NCBI GenBank assembly: GCA_001600455.1
Contig: BCKC01000015.1
Location: 62,001-126,000 of the forward strand
DNA: 64,000 nt
From: Endocalyx cinctus
Lineage: Eukaryota; Ascomycota; Sordariomycetes; Amphisphaeriales; Apiosporaceae
Direction of reading: 5' to 3'
The notes below the pieces were generated by a model. That model searched no databases, was not told the origin of the DNA, and saw nothing but the letters and a program-made list of their open reading frames with translations. This document shows positions 1 through 11,955 of this stretch, piece after piece. Positions within the stretch are counted from its first letter, which is position 1. Each line of letters starts with the position of its first letter. Made by a program: the position numbers and the translations under genes.

Positions 1-1345
1 CAACCTGGAACCAGGACCTGCATACTCTGCCGTCTCGGGAACCACCGACGGAGGCTACGGAGGCTGGGACAAGACCCTCCAGGACGCGGTTTTGATCGCC
101 AACGGATCCCTCGACTACCTGATCCTCCACGATCACGGGTACAAATCCATTCGCGAACTAACCCTGATAGGCAAGGCGCTCACCGAAAACTTCTATGGCA
201 CGTCGGACTTCTACTCTTACTACCAGGGGTGCTCTGAGGGAGGACGCGAGGGCTTTAGCCAGGTCCAAAAGTACGGCGATCAGTTCGACGGCTACGCCAT
301 CGGCGCTCCGGCCCTGCGATTTTCGCTCCTGCAGACTTATCACGCTCTCCCGGCCGTTGTGGAAACCATGCATAACTACTTCCCTTCGCCTTGCGAGTTG
401 GACCGGATCATCAACGACACGATCGAGGCATGCGACGGCCTGGACGGTAAGGTGGACGGCGTGGTCGCGAGAACGGATCTCTGCAGAATGACGTACAACG
501 CGACCGACGCTATCGGCAAATCCTTTTCCTGCGCGGCGACTTCTAGCGCGCCTGCCATCAACGGCACCGTCTCCGAGGAAGCGGTCTCGATTGCCCAGGA
601 GCTTTGGGCCGGTTTGGTTGATTCCAAGAACCGGCTCGTTTACCCATCCTACGAGCCGGGCGCGGCCTTGACCGACGGCGCGACCGCCTACGACAGCGCC
701 ACGGGCGAGTACACGCCCCAGCTGAGCACCTTCGTGACCCAATTCGTGAACCAGCTCCTGGGCGAGGTCGACACCGACGAGCTCCCCATCCCGCTCGCGA
801 ACGTGACGAAGGACCAGCTGCGAAAGTGGTCGCTCGACGGCGTGCGGAAGCTGGAAGGCACGCTGCACACGGGCTGGGTCGACCTCGAAGATGCTTACGC
901 GTCCGGCGCGAAGATTATCCAATTCCACGGGGACGCCGACCCGTCTATTCAGCCCATCTCCTCCACGCTCTACCACGACTCCGTGCGCAAGGCCATGTAC
1001 CCCGACCTGGACTTCGACGCGGGCTACGAGGCTATCAATGAGTGGTATAAGCTATTTTTGGTTCCTGGCGGCGCTCACTGCACGCCCAACACAGCGATGC
1101 CCAATGCCCCCTGGCCGCAGAACATACTGCAGAGTGTTATTGATTGGGTTGAGAATGGCGTCAACCCCACCACGTTGAATGCTACTGTACTCACTGACTT
1201 CGTCCCCGGCGAGGTACAGTCAGTCTGCACTTTCCCTCTCCGGCCGATGTGGTCAGGAGACGAGATGGAGTGTGTGTATGATCAGAAGTCGACAGACTCT
1301 TGGCTTCCTGTCTTGGACGGAATTCCTTCGTACTACCGTGTTTAA
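1..1345 (+). CDS. Tannase/feruloyl esterase family protein, 5' truncated by window edge
   Basis: Secreted serine esterase of the fungal tannase/feruloyl esterase family, which cleaves galloyl or feruloyl esters from plant polyphenols and cell wall. The frame is open from base 2, so the N-terminus and signal peptide lie outside the window; about 447 residues remain. The nucleophile motif GCSEGGREG is clear near base 230. A catalytic-Asp segment (QFHGDADPS) and a catalytic-His segment (GGAHCTPN) follow in the order expected for the Ser-Asp-His triad. The paired Cys residues typical of the family (CDGLDGKVDG and the Cys beside the Ser) are present, and there are several NxS/T sites. It ends at TAA 1343-1345 with no intron in the visible part. 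Family assignment is secure; substrate (tannin versus ferulate) cannot be told from sequence. The next gene downstream is an MFS porter on the same strand. Confidence 0.93.
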   Translation, partial: NLEPGPAYSAVSGTTDGGYGGWDKTLQDAVLIANGSLDYLILHDHGYKSIRELTLIGKALTENFYGTSDFYSYYQGCSEGGREGFSQVQKYGDQFDGYAIGAPALRFSLLQTYHALPAVVETMHNYFPSPCELDRIINDTIEACDGLDGKVDGVVARTDLCRMTYNATDAIGKSFSCAATSSAPAINGTVSEEAVSIAQELWAGLVDSKNRLVYPSYEPGAALTDGATAYDSATGEYTPQLSTFVTQFVNQLLGEVDTDELPIPLANVTKDQLRKWSLDGVRKLEGTLHTGWVDLEDAYASGAKIIQFHGDADPSIQPISSTLYHDSVRKAMYPDLDFDAGYEAINEWYKLFLVPGGAHCTPNTAMPNAPWPQNILQSVIDWVENGVNPTTLNATVLTDFVPGEVQSVCTFPLRPMWSGDEMECVYDQKSTDSWLPVLDGIPSYYRV

Positions 1346-2238
1346 CTAGTCGCTAGATGGCGTATAGAGGAAAGTGGGAACTCGCTGAATTATCCCACTG
1401 CCCAAAATATAGCGACACCTCCAGAGCATTTCAGATTCTCACCTATAACATAATAAAATATATTATTACTTTCGTAATTTCCTTCGATCTCGCTGTTATT
1501 GAGTAAGGACAGGCCTCATTAACATTCGATTAGTTAATTTGTTGGTCATATATTATAATTGTGAAAGCATCTAGGCCTTTTTTTTTTCCTGTTCTGCTCC
1601 TTATTATCAGACATGGCACGTTTCGGCTCCATGGCGGGTTCATACCAAAAAGTTAATGACAAAACTTTCGGGTCCACGAATCCTTCACGCGTGTCTGAAT
1701 TTGAGAGTAAGACGTCATGATGCCGTTGTCTTTTTTCCTGATGTTATCCAAAATTGTAACCCCTGTTCTCGTGGTGGGGACCATCCTTCCATATGGTCCG
1801 ACAAGGTTACCTAGATAACATCTCCGATAGATATACGTCCCCTTATCTGACCCGGACTCGGATCTCACCACGGAACGTTCCTCGGTGTGTGTTATTCTAT
1901 TATTATTTGCTCTACTCTGTATTCCGATCCCCTTTATCATAATCGCTTCTCGGTAACCCCACCTTAAGAGGTCTTGGGAATATTCCACAACATATATGAG
2001 ATAAGACCCATGGTTAATTCCACTATACTGATAGAATGGTTCCACCACAGATTCCAAGAATTTGAAGCTATCAAATTGGTTCGATACGCAATCATGGCCT
2101 TTTGTTTATTCTATGCTCTTTTTCAGAATTCATCACTTGAAAATAATCGCAAGTCTTCAGTTATTGTCCTAGAAAAAGCTCATCTCGTCTACTTAGATTG
2201 ATAGGTTAGATACTGTATGAAGTCGGTATCACGAGACT
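1346..2238. other. Intergenic, no gene seen
   Basis: AT-rich spacer between the tannase and the MFS porter. It holds a T-run at about 1578-1587. A 134-codon minus-strand reading frame (1653-2057) has no recognisable domain, signal peptide or splice-linked partner, so I do not call it a gene. Confidence 0.6.
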
Positions 2239-4241
2239 ATGGGTTTCTCTTTCAACAGTAACGACAAGTCAACGCCCAAAGAAGTCTTCAATTTACGGCT
2301 ATTTTGGGTAATATTCGTCGCCGCTGGCGGCTCCGTGATATTTGGCTATGACCTGGCTTTCATGAGCGGCGTCTTCTCCTTACCTGCCTTCCAGACACGT
2401 TTTGAACTAGCCACTAAAGATGCCAGTGCCATTCAAGCGCACATGGTCAATACCTGTGCGTAATCAAGTCTATAGCAGGGGAAATAGAAAAAAGAAAAAC
2501 AAGTGCTAATTTACAATGTACCAGTCCAAGGAGGTGCGTTCTTCGGCGTCATACTTTCGTACTGGTTCAACGAAAAGTACGGTCGCCGCCGAGCACTCAT
2601 GCTTGCCGGGTGGTTATTCAACATCGGCGTTGTTATTCAGATGGCATGTCGCGGCAATATCCCCGCTTTCTACGTCGGCCGCTTCGTTAGTGGGTTAGGC
2701 GTTGGCGGCACAACGTTTGTCATTCCTCAATATCTCTCGGAGTGTTCTCCGGCGTCCGCTAGAGGCGGTATCATAGGATGCGTATGTTTCTGCAGAGATC
2801 CCATTTATCGGTGGCGATACGTGAGTTTGATCGCTGATGAAAAGTCGCAGTTCGAGATTGGCATTCAGGTTGGCACACTGATAGGATTTTGGATTAACTA
2901 CGGTGTTCAGCAAAATGTGAGCGGTTCTTATTTAGATGAGCTACGTAGGAAAAGTACGCGTGATGCTGACATACTGGTTTTAAGGTTTCGTCGGTCGGAG
3001 ACAGGCAGTGGTTTATCCCTATCGCGTTCCAATTCATCCCCGCAACGGCCATGATTATCGGTCTATTGTTCCTCTGTGAGAGCCCTAGATGGTACTATGT
3101 CCACGGGTATCCGGAAAAGGCGGCCAAGTCGCTGCTATGGCTTCGACAGCTTAGTGTTGAGCATCCTTACGTCGCTTCCGAGCTAGCCGATTATGAAAGA
3201 CAGATGGAGCATGAACTCTCCATCGCATCGGCCCAAGGCTTCCATGCCATAGTTAAAGAGACCTTCACCAAGAAGATGGCGCCTCGCCTCGTACATGGAT
3301 GTCTACTGATGTTATTTCAAAACAGCACGGGGATCAACGCGATGAGTTACTTTGCCGTATTGTTCTTTCAGGTTCTAGGCTTTCATGGTAATGTAAGTAT
3401 TCATTATCTGTTCACGTTTCACCCTTTTCCCCAATGGTGGAAAAAATAAAACTGACAATAGCTTCATTGCAGTCGGCAAAACTATTTTCGACTGGAATCT
3501 ACGGCGTTGTCAAGAGTATCACGGCAACTTTAACGTTTCTCTTCCTGGTGGATAGGTTCGGCCGTCGCCCCCTCATCTTCGTCGGCTCCGTCATGTGTGC
3601 CTTTTCGATGTACTATGTCGCTGCATTCTCGGCCATTACGGGTTCATTTACCACCGACCAGGATCCCAATGCGGCGACGAATTCAGCCGTTGCTTTCATC
3701 TATATTTATGGCGCAGGTTATGTAAGTTCATCGCTTGTTTATTGTCGTGAATCTTTCGAAGTAGAAAAGGAAAACATAAAATAAAATAAAAATCAAACAA
3801 AGGCGTAGAAGAAAAAAAAAAAAAGGAAAGAAAGAAAACTTACTAATTTCTTATCCTCCATCTCAGGCCATTGGATGGAATCTCCCTTGGATCATTTCGG
3901 CCGAGATTTTCCCGTCGCGTATCCGATCGTTTTGTTTGGTCATCACAACTTGTTCTCATTGGCTTGGCGAGTTTTATACTTCTTATGCGATCACTTATAT
4001 GTTCCAAAACATTACGTACGGAACATTTATCTTTTTTGCGACTTTAACAGTTATTGGAGGCTTATATGTCTATCTATTCGTTCCCGAGACGAATGGGGTC
4101 CCTTTGGAGAACATGGATATCCTATTCGAAGCCAAGGGTTTCGCTCCACAGCAGGCGAAGACATATCATGCCTGGTTGAAGGAACAGCGTCAGCATGCCA
4201 ATCAGTATAATGAGGAGGAAGAGAAAAAAAGCCAAGTGTAA
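2239..4241 (+). CDS. MFS sugar/quinate-type transporter
   Basis: Twelve-helix proton-coupled porter of the sugar porter family (MFS), acting in the plasma membrane. Six exons join in frame: 2239-2455, 2525-2781, 2851-2916, 2985-3392, 3473-3721, 3867-4241, giving 523 aa. Visible family signatures are GYD after helix 1, FQGGAFFG at the first junction, NEKYGRRRA (G-R-R loop), GRFVSGLGVGG, PxYLSECSPASARG, CESPRWYY before the central loop, FQNSTGINAMSYF in helix 7, DRFGRRPL, and PETNGVPLE near the C-terminus. The ISAEIFPSRIRS stretch is of the kind seen in fungal quinate permeases and hexose porters, so substrate is uncertain. All introns are 68-145 nt with good donors and acceptors. The fifth intron contains a long A-rich tract. 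Its position beside a tannase hints at uptake of hydrolysis products, but this is inference. Confidence 0.93.
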
Positions 4242-5574
4242 TCTTATGAAACAGCCCAGTCAGCCTCTTTGGGGGCCAAAAAGTATTGACCCCCAAGAAA
4301 TCTATTAGACCAAATTGTGATTAAGAGCTGAAGTGAATGAAGTGACTGAAGTGACCCCTCTGCCTCCTCTGCCCTGGGGCCAAGAACGCCACTTTGATTG
4401 AAATTTTCGGTATATGCGAGTCATCTGCCAGTGGGCCATATCATGTTGTCAGCAGCGAAAAGTAATTTGATTCGCAAAAGTAAGTGATTCAACTTATTGA
4501 ATTGAATTATTAAAGTAGTGTTACGCGGGTTACTACAGCACATTAAATGCTATACTATACTGAGGTTAGTGGAATGATTGCGGAGTGGCTTCTTATATTG
4601 TATACGACGGAGCCAATGAAAAAGCTTTGTTTCTATGGACACGATATTTTATCACCAGCACATGAGAAATATAGAACAATTGGACGGGTTTTCGGACCAA
4701 AGTAGCGACCCGAATAACGAGGGTTGAGATGATCTTGAGCATCTCTTAAGGCTGTTGACTTTTAATACACTAAGGTTACGAGGATTTAGGAATGTGACAG
4801 TATCATAATGTTTGAAGTTCGCAGATCCTCCCTGAAAATAATTATTGAGTGTACTCATGATTACTTGGTAGTATCTAGAATCAATTGATCGATGCTGGCA
4901 TATCATATCATATCATAGTTATGGCGCTGGCACCAAGACCGAATAACTAGCTAGCTAAAACACCCCTTTCTTGAGTAGCTGTGGTAAAGGCGGTATAAAC
5001 GGCCGCCGACTCCACCACGGAGATATCTGCCAAGTAGTGATTATTACTGGGGCTCGTTACTACCGTCATATATTCATTTTCTACGCTTTGGGGGGGAACA
5101 GAGATATGAAAGCCAAGATTGGGAAGCCGAATTGAAAATTAATTGGTCAATCGCTTTCTTGGCTGGGCTGGATCTATATCATTATGTTAGGATATACTAA
5201 TGATGTACGTAGTATCGCTGCCCCAATCTGCTATTCAGTACCGGTGGATTCTGTACTATGTACAAGTATACTAGGATTTAAATCGTGATAGGGTAAGTGG
5301 ACGTACAGAAAGTTCAGCTCCTCCACTCTCGTCCGACGCCGAGACATTCTTCCATAATACGACGTATTTTCGAGGTAACCTTGGCCTTGTGGTATATAAT
5401 AAGCGAAGATCCATTCTACTTTTGACTGAGTCTTACACACTTTCTGTTGTTGATTCTTTTTCTTATTTTTATCATATCCCCCGTGGCCCCCAATCCTCAT
5501 TCTTTCGCACATACTCGACGTAAGATTCAGAAGCAGTGCAAAATCGCACATTTAATAAACATCGCAGCGCGTCC
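4242..5574. other. Intergenic, no gene seen
   Basis: Spacer between the MFS porter and the surface-protein gene. It contains a short imperfect repeat of GAAGTGA (three copies, about 4328-4354) and a CATAT/ATCAT microrepeat near 4899-4916. Minus-strand frames at 4652-4906 and 5231-5551 show no domain and the second overlaps the promoter and start of the next gene. Confidence 0.55.
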
Positions 5575-6655
5575 ATGACTACCACGCTCACTATTCCGGC
5601 ACAGTGGCAACCCACTGCAGTCGATTGCCTGAGGGAGAACGATTGGTGGCTATGGGATTTTCAAAATGGTGTGAATTTACCGACTGTACTAGGAAATCCG
5701 GACCAAGCGACTTCATGTTATCCCCCTAGTTGGCAGCCCAGCGCCACCTACGAGGCCACTCAGTGTCCTAGCTCTTTCACGTCGGCGTGTCGGGATGGAG
5801 ATACTAACGTAGTGACTTGTTGCCCGGAGTACGTTGCGTCAATCTCGTTACGTCGACAGAATCTAAAACCTTTGGTCGCGAAGAGGGTAGATTAGAGCAC
5901 GGCTAATTCGAGCACTTAGGGCTGAACAATTTATGTGTCGCACTAAAGATGCGACGGACGATCCATATCCTTCGCTTTCCTGCAGTTCTAAGTACCAAAA
6001 AACGATATCATCCCGTACTTTCTCACTGGTTTATTTGACCGACAAATCCACAACAACAACTGTCAAAGCGGCGGGTTCGAGTCAGCACCTATTCGCGATG
6101 GGCGTTATATATAGGGAGCCTGGAAAGACAGTATGCTACCGAGGATATTCTTACCGGCGCGCATCGCAACACTTTCACTGACCGTTAGGATTACAGACAT
6201 CTCTTAGCGAGCCGACCTGCTCTACCGCCGCGCCATCAGATAGTTCAAGCGGTGTCAGCAGCGGTACCGTAGCTGGGGTGGCCGTAGGTTCGGTCATCGG
6301 TGGCTTTATCATAGCATTTTTCGCTTTCTTTTTCTTTTTCCGGCGGAGGAAGGGCTCGATGCAGGCTGGGGCATCTCAGACTGGTGAGCCCCTTGGACAT
6401 GGTGCCAACAATGATGTCCGACCCGGTACCGGACATCCTCCATATAATTCCCAGTCAACCTACGGCTATAGTCAGCAGTCCACGTATCCACCAACCGGCC
6501 TCGATCCCAGCTCCGCGGCCCCGAAATATGGAGGAGGCACTTACCAGTCCGAGATGACCTCTATAGGCGATAGGAATACGTCGCCGCCTTCGCGTGGTGC
6601 TGAGCTCAGTGCTGCGGGTTTCCCGCAGGAACTGCCAACCAACCAAGCGCGTTAA
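5575..6655 (+). CDS. Single-pass surface protein with Cys-rich ectodomain, unknown function
   Basis: I rebuilt three exons, 5575-5828, 5920-6130 and 6197-6655, which sum to 307 aa. The outer part holds spaced Cys motifs (TSCYPPSW, TQCPSSF, SACRDG, VTCCPE, FMCRT, LSCSS). A Ser/Thr-rich stretch follows, then one strongly hydrophobic helix (GVAVGSVIGGFIIAFFAFFFFF), a basic stop-transfer RRRKGS, and a Tyr/Gly/Pro/Ser-rich cytosolic tail. This architecture is common among uncharacterised Pezizomycotina membrane proteins; no catalytic domain is visible. There is no obvious cleavable signal peptide, so topology rests on the TM helix and the positive-inside rule. The frame also offers an earlier ATG at 5536. 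I chose 5575 because MTTTLTIP resembles the starts of this protein class. Both introns (91 and 66 nt) keep frame and have good branch-like sequences. A role in surface sensing is only a guess. Confidence 0.75.
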
Positions 6656-8584
6656 TTAAATGTCGTCGGCAATAACACGTATAATGAATAGAAGGAGCGA
6701 AGTGTGAGGACGACTGCAAGCCAGCCATGAAAAGACCATTTTTCAAAATTTCGAGCATGTCATGGGGCCATATTAAAGAAACGGCGACTTGAAATGCCAA
6801 ATACCGACGACAGTCCCAAATGTGCCTTAGGCACTCATATCCATTAAAGACCCGCTGTACTCGAAGAGTATCAATAACCATTTAGCAAGGAAAGCGGGGA
6901 GGGGATCTGGGCTTTGGACGTCACTCTGGAATTAATTATGATTACGGGAGGTTGTACTATTTGATGATGGCGTGTTCTTAGAGATAGAGAACCAGGCCGG
7001 ATGGATTATGTAAATATTAATAATTCTTTACCCTTAATGTCATTTCATGACATGTATATAGGATTGCAAATACGAACCGAAACACTGCATCTGAACTTTC
7101 CATAGCAGTGCTAGCAAGTGCTAGTTTGGTGGTCGGCACATAGTCGAGGCGTCGTCAAAGAGGGCGAGGAGAGCGAGGAGGGCAGGAACGAAAAAGTCGC
7201 CACTTTGGCAGAATAACTATTAGTGAACTGGTTGTCGTTCCACGAGGTAATTATCTGAACCGGGTTCAACCCGTAGGTTTACTGAACTAAAAATTACATT
7301 TAGTAGCACTCCTAAGCATATGTGCTACGTAGAGCCAATTGGTTTATATGCAAGGCTTAATATTATTATATTTTAATACTCTTAGAAAGCTTTCAGGTTC
7401 AAGCTCTCCTCCAAATATTCCATATATGAACTATTTTACGTCTTCTTTGGCTGTGGCCACCAAACTTCCAACGGCAAATCATCGTAAATTGAATTTTAGT
7501 TATTGTCAGGTGTCAGGTAGCTACCAGCTACCCTGGTGTGAATGTAATTGTTACGATGTATATATATATGCGGCGTCCCTCTCATATATTTAGTATGAAG
7601 AGGGAGCCAAGAATCAATGTCTTGTTGAACCCTATACCTACCTAGCTGGCATCATACGTGCCATACCCTCACTCCAGTATTTACGCCTCCTTACTTTCAC
7701 AGTTATATTCTGGCCTCCAAAGTTTAAAATCATAAATTATTTTGATACGGTCTTCAGCAAATGCCGTTGCTTGTATCATTCCTTTATCGCGGTAACTTAA
7801 TCTAAAGTTACGTAATATCTCTATTCAATCGGCGGAGGGTCTGATAACTGCATCTCAATGGTGAGGATGTTGTAGATCAACCAGGACGAAGTACCAGATT
7901 CATTTCGATTGAAACGTCTTTATCCCTCTCATATAGCCTTCTTCTAAAATAACATTTCGATTGACTGATGAAATCCTTTGCCCATCAACTGATATACGTT
8001 GTCACATATGACATCCATTTCAGCATACCATGGCATGTTATATTCGCGAACGTCAACTAAAAAATCAGACCCATAGGGTATCCTCTTCGGATACAAGCTG
8101 AACTGTGTGCTGGTACTCTTTCGCATCTTCGTAAAACTTTCCACCTGTAGCTGGACCAGGGTACTGGATGTTACCGACAGGAAGGTTTTTTGATCGTTTA
8201 TTACGTTATTATATAAAGGAGGGTCTTCAGATGATTTTCTCATTTTTATTTTACTTCTCCCCTAACCTGAGACTTGGTGAGAACGCGAAACCAATATTGA
8301 AAGTAGGTCTGAAGTTTATGACTGTCTTGAATAAGAGCCGTATGCAAGAATAATAAAACCTACATAGCCCTTGTGAATTTTTATTTTCATTCCTTATGAT
8401 CTAATTATACCGACTCATTTCGGCAAAACATAATAATATTTCAAAGAGCAAAAGCAAGAGTGATATAACGTATCTATTGAAGACATCTATAAAAGAAAAT
8501 AGTATAGTATATAACCAAACCCTCGCTAGCCACGGGGTGCTACTGTGATCTACCCCGTGATCTGCTATTGGAATATGTAATGTA
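6656..8584. other. Long AT-rich intergenic region
   Basis: Nearly 2 kb without a supported gene, between the 3' ends of a plus-strand and a minus-strand gene. It includes a purine-rich GAGCGAGGAGG-like patch (about 7160-7185) and a small palindromic AGGTAGCTACCAGCTACC motif around 7513. A 99-codon minus-strand frame (7944-8243) has no domain or signal peptide. Confidence 0.55.
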
Positions 8585-9661
8585 CTAGACTATGACAGTA
8601 AAGTAGGTAATCACAGACGATATCAAGAGTGCATCCAGTAATGGGCTATACCCAGTACGAGACGACATTGCGCCTGACAAAAACTCGTGTCCAGACGGAG
8701 CGATGCTCCCTTGGACCGCATCCTTTGCTCTAATGCAGGACAGTGTTGATATACCCGACGTGTAAGTTTCTCTTGGGCCTACTGCTCGCTTGCCGCTTTG
8801 AGTGCGTTCCTTCGTCAGGTTTTGTGCGAATACAGTTAAAAAGGGCCACGCCACGCTCCCATAATAGTCGTAAGCCGTCGTGTTCGATTCGTCATGAGGA
8901 TATCTAGAGCCTACAGACATCTCCTCGTACAGGCCTTCATTTTCCCCTGTGAAATCAGACGCGATGTGATTTTCAGCGTAACAATTACTTCTCCATATCC
9001 CTTCCTCCTTTCCCCCCTTGCAGCTCGGCACATCATCCAAAGACGGGCAGAAACACTTCCCTAAATCGCTATATAGCTTGAGGGCTTCCTGTTCCAGGTC
9101 GGTCTTGCATTGTGTCGAGACGGCACTAGAGCAGGAACCGTCGTCGATGCGTAACTTATCTGGGTACGCATATTGATTCAAATCCCAATGGATCAAGCAG
9201 ATCTTCCAATCGTCATTTGAAGGAATACTTGTCACAGTGGAAGAGTTATCGGATGAAGTGGAGTTCGCGTCTGGACGGAGAAGGGATTTAGGCGCCTGAA
9301 ACCCAATCTTCGTCGCCGTGAAAATTTCTGATGGAAATTCGTCTCCCCAGGTTGACGACTTATTTGTGGGCACTTCCCGGACAGAGATAGACCATCCCCA
9401 CCCTTCTACCAGATTAGAGAGAGCTTCGGGAGAGTAAGGGGCGGATATATTGGGTCCCGAGATTGGGTAATATGCTGTTGCGTTGGGACTATCGTTGAGT
9501 AGGGTGTTAAACTCAGTTAGCGGAACATCCCAAGGTCCCTTGTCACTATGAGAGCCAGTAAGTACTTCAATGCTCCCAGGCACGCCAGTTGTTACTGATA
9601 TTGTCGTTGAAATCGTATTCATATATAGACAGAGAAGGAGAATCTGCTGAGCTGGAGACAT
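8585..9661 (-). CDS. Secreted, probably GPI-anchored Cys-rich protein of unknown function
   Basis: Single-exon gene, 358 aa, starting at a true ATG (9661-9659). An N-terminal hydrophobic stretch (MSPAQQILLLCLYM...) looks like a signal peptide. The mature part has eight Cys, an even number fitting disulfides, with a KCFCPSLDD segment. It also has many NxS/T sites, some in a Ser/Thr/Asn cluster around residues 130-145. The C-terminus is a hydrophobic tail (LLDALLISSVITYF...) after small residues (FLSGAMSS), the usual pattern for GPI attachment. I recognise no domain family. The features fit a cell-wall or plasma-membrane surface protein. It stands alone in a gene-poor, AT-rich stretch, as many lineage-specific secreted proteins do. 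Coding status is well supported by the length, the signals at both termini and the Cys pattern. Confidence 0.75.
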   Translation of the reverse strand: MSPAQQILLLCLYMNTISTTISVTTGVPGSIEVLTGSHSDKGPWDVPLTEFNTLLNDSPNATAYYPISGPNISAPYSPEALSNLVEGWGWSISVREVPTNKSSTWGDEFPSEIFTATKIGFQAPKSLLRPDANSTSSDNSSTVTSIPSNDDWKICLIHWDLNQYAYPDKLRIDDGSCSSAVSTQCKTDLEQEALKLYSDLGKCFCPSLDDVPSCKGGKEEGIWRSNCYAENHIASDFTGENEGLYEEMSVGSRYPHDESNTTAYDYYGSVAWPFLTVFAQNLTKERTQSGKRAVGPRETYTSGISTLSCIRAKDAVQGSIAPSGHEFLSGAMSSRTGYSPLLDALLISSVITYFTVIV

Positions 9662-10429
9662 CTTGGAGTGCCTTAACTATTGACTTGATATTCAGCTAGT
9701 ATTGGATCTTGTTAATTGCGCAATGGAAAAGAGGGAAAGAGCTCTGCAGAATGGTTTTCCCCGTAGATGTTATAAATACGTTTTCCACATCTCCCAACCA
9801 AAATGATGTAATGTCGATCTTAGCGAAAAATTGCAGAAATGAAATTTTGTTATGATTACCGTGCCGAAGATGGATTTCATTCCTCCTGTACGAAACCGCC
9901 AACAATTCTTGGCGGACCTCCTCTGACTTGCCACATATCCAACCGTATTTACATCAAGCATAAATCTATAATGATATGATGAAATGTGGTGAGAAATTCG
10001 GTCATCTGGGACTAGAAATTGTTGGCAATATCATGGGGCTGAAATATTAATTTTACTTGACGATCATTGATTTACTTTTCTAAATAAAAGTTGTCACTCA
10101 ACTAGCAATGTCCCAATCACATAAAATCATATTCCTTGGGCCATTTGACTTTTATTACATCAACAATGCATGTTGGATATGAAATCTTGGCAATTTCTCT
10201 AACTCTACTCGGATGACATCAGGATAATTAATCGAACACCACAAATTCGGCGACTAACACCATTGGACAAAAGAATTTTCCCTCTCTTCAAAATACATAT
10301 CTCATTCCTTATACGCGAGCATCTTACAGGGGAGCTTTACTCAATTCTGTAGTTACATCAAGTACTATCTTCTCAAAACGCTCTAAATTCCCTTAGGTTC
10401 TATTTTTACAATAACCTTGGTCTGCCTTT
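9662..10429. other. Intergenic, AT-rich
   Basis: Upstream region of the GPI-type protein and downstream region of the small secreted protein candidate. Two short overlapping minus frames (9696-9961) show nothing recognisable. Confidence 0.55.
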
Positions 10430-10913
10430 CTAATTAATGCCGGACAAGATATCGAAGAAGTGATGTTCAGTTTCCAGCCGGTAGGATCCGTGCGGCACTG
10501 ATGACAGTCTAAAAGCCTTGATTAGCACTTTATCATGCCAAATAGGACTTAAGCAGCTTACAGTCGAAGGGATAACATGACAGCCATTAGTGTCAATCTC
10601 GGCGGCTACATTCATGCAACCAGAGTCAGAGAAGAGCGTAACTTTCATCTGCTCTTCTTCAATATTGCGTGCGTATATGTTATGTGCCGAAGCCGTGCCA
10701 ATACACCAGAGTTCTTGATCTGCGCTTCCGGCTGTCAAACCAACTGGGTCTCCAGAATCACCTTCAGGTGGGCATGATGTCTCGTAAAAGTCGAGTTCCC
10801 TATATCGAGTTAACATGATCTACAGATTTCTAGGTAAGACATGCGTACCAGTTGGCCAAAACGGAGGAGACCTGGAGGATGAGGGGTAAAATCACAGAGT
10901 TGTTGATCTTCAT
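10430..10913 (-). CDS. Possible small secreted Cys-containing protein
   Basis: A 128-codon minus frame (10816-10430) contains five Cys at spacing typical of small secreted fungal proteins (TSCPPEGD, WCIGT, SGCMNV, NGCHVI, SCLSPI). Just upstream, ATG 10913 opens MKINNSVILPLIL, which resembles a signal peptide start. A 52-nt intron (10871-10820, donor GTCTCC, acceptor CTGTAG) would join them in phase into 143 aa. The donor is weak and the intron short. A tighter GTACGC donor at 10848 would leave only 29 nt, which is too short. The exon link is therefore tentative, while the Cys pattern of the main exon is the stronger evidence. No domain is recognised. An apoplastic or surface role is inference only. 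Confidence 0.42.
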
Positions 10914-11955
10914 TGTAATAGTGTATCTACCTGATTGGGGTACTTTAAAATGATCAAAACGAAAATATGCTGAATTATGTTGAATACTTTTTCTAATGTC
11001 AAAAGCTTTTGTCAAGGGAGTAGGTTTTACGTCTTTGGATACTCCGGCTGATATTTATACCGAAAAATGTCCAGGAAATAGTTAAAAGCTGTCAGAAGCT
11101 CTTGTGTCATCGATATAATTATCCAAAGCCAACGTATGCTCCAACTTACCAAACAATTACGAGCCACATCTATGATGGCAAACGATGTAGTTACTCCTGA
11201 TAAACTATAATTACTCACTATTGCGTTAGTTATTTTTACTTTATTATCAACCCGTTTCTCATAGCCCATTATAATGATTATGAAGAGTGCGATCAGCAAT
11301 GTTACAACTTCCTCCTTGCCTCAGCTTATGTGAGTCAGGACAAACGTACCTTTTGATCCTTTCAAGAGCTAACGGCGTGATATTGCAATCCTACACCCAG
11401 TCGTATTAGGCAATCCACGCTACTTATCATGACGAGATGAGAACTCCGCTACAAATATGAAAATAAATTCGTAAGCATACTTAAATTATACTATTCAACA
11501 TTACTTTGAATATATAGAAGATCTTCACTCGTTCCACTCGGATGGGATCTTGTTATCTGCCATATGATCATGGATATGGAAGGCTAAAAAAGGCTCATCA
11601 CAAGATCACAGCCTTACAGGAAATATATGTTGGTGTTCTGTTGGGGTCATATAATATAATTAGACAAATCTTTTCGTGCCATAGAAGTCGATGTCATTAA
11701 AAAAAGTGTGGTAAGATGAAGTCATGATAGGAAATGCAAGGTAGAACCAATACTAATACCTATTCATAGTATTAGAGCGGGCGAGCGAGGAGAGTGAAGC
11801 GGGATAGCGTGAGAAAATATAAGATTGATAGACCACAAATTAGTATATAAGTACGTTCAACTCGGCAATACTAAAAGATTTTCCTCGTCTTTACAGTTCA
11901 TATCTTCTCTTTAAACCCAGTTATCATATCATAATCACCAATACTTAGCTTGAAC
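10914..11955. other. Intergenic, AT-rich, with TATA-like site
   Basis: No gene is supported here. A purine-rich patch with repeated GCGAGCGAGG-type motifs lies near 11776-11812, resembling the one near 7160. A TATATAA box at about 11844-11850 sits roughly 105 nt before the ATG of the next gene, followed by pyrimidine-rich leader sequence. Confidence 0.5.

Noticed and set aside
158..976. 272-codon minus-strand frame over the tannase
   Set aside because: Antisense shadow of a GC-rich real gene; no domain, Arg/Val-rich composition typical of shadow frames.
1653..2057. 134-codon minus frame
   Set aside because: No domain, signal or exon partner; lies in AT-rich spacer.
5231..5551. 106-codon minus frame
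   Set aside because: Overlaps the promoter and leader of the plus-strand gene at 5575 and shows no domain.
7944..8243. 99-codon minus frame
   Set aside because: No recognisable features; not joined to any plausible exon.
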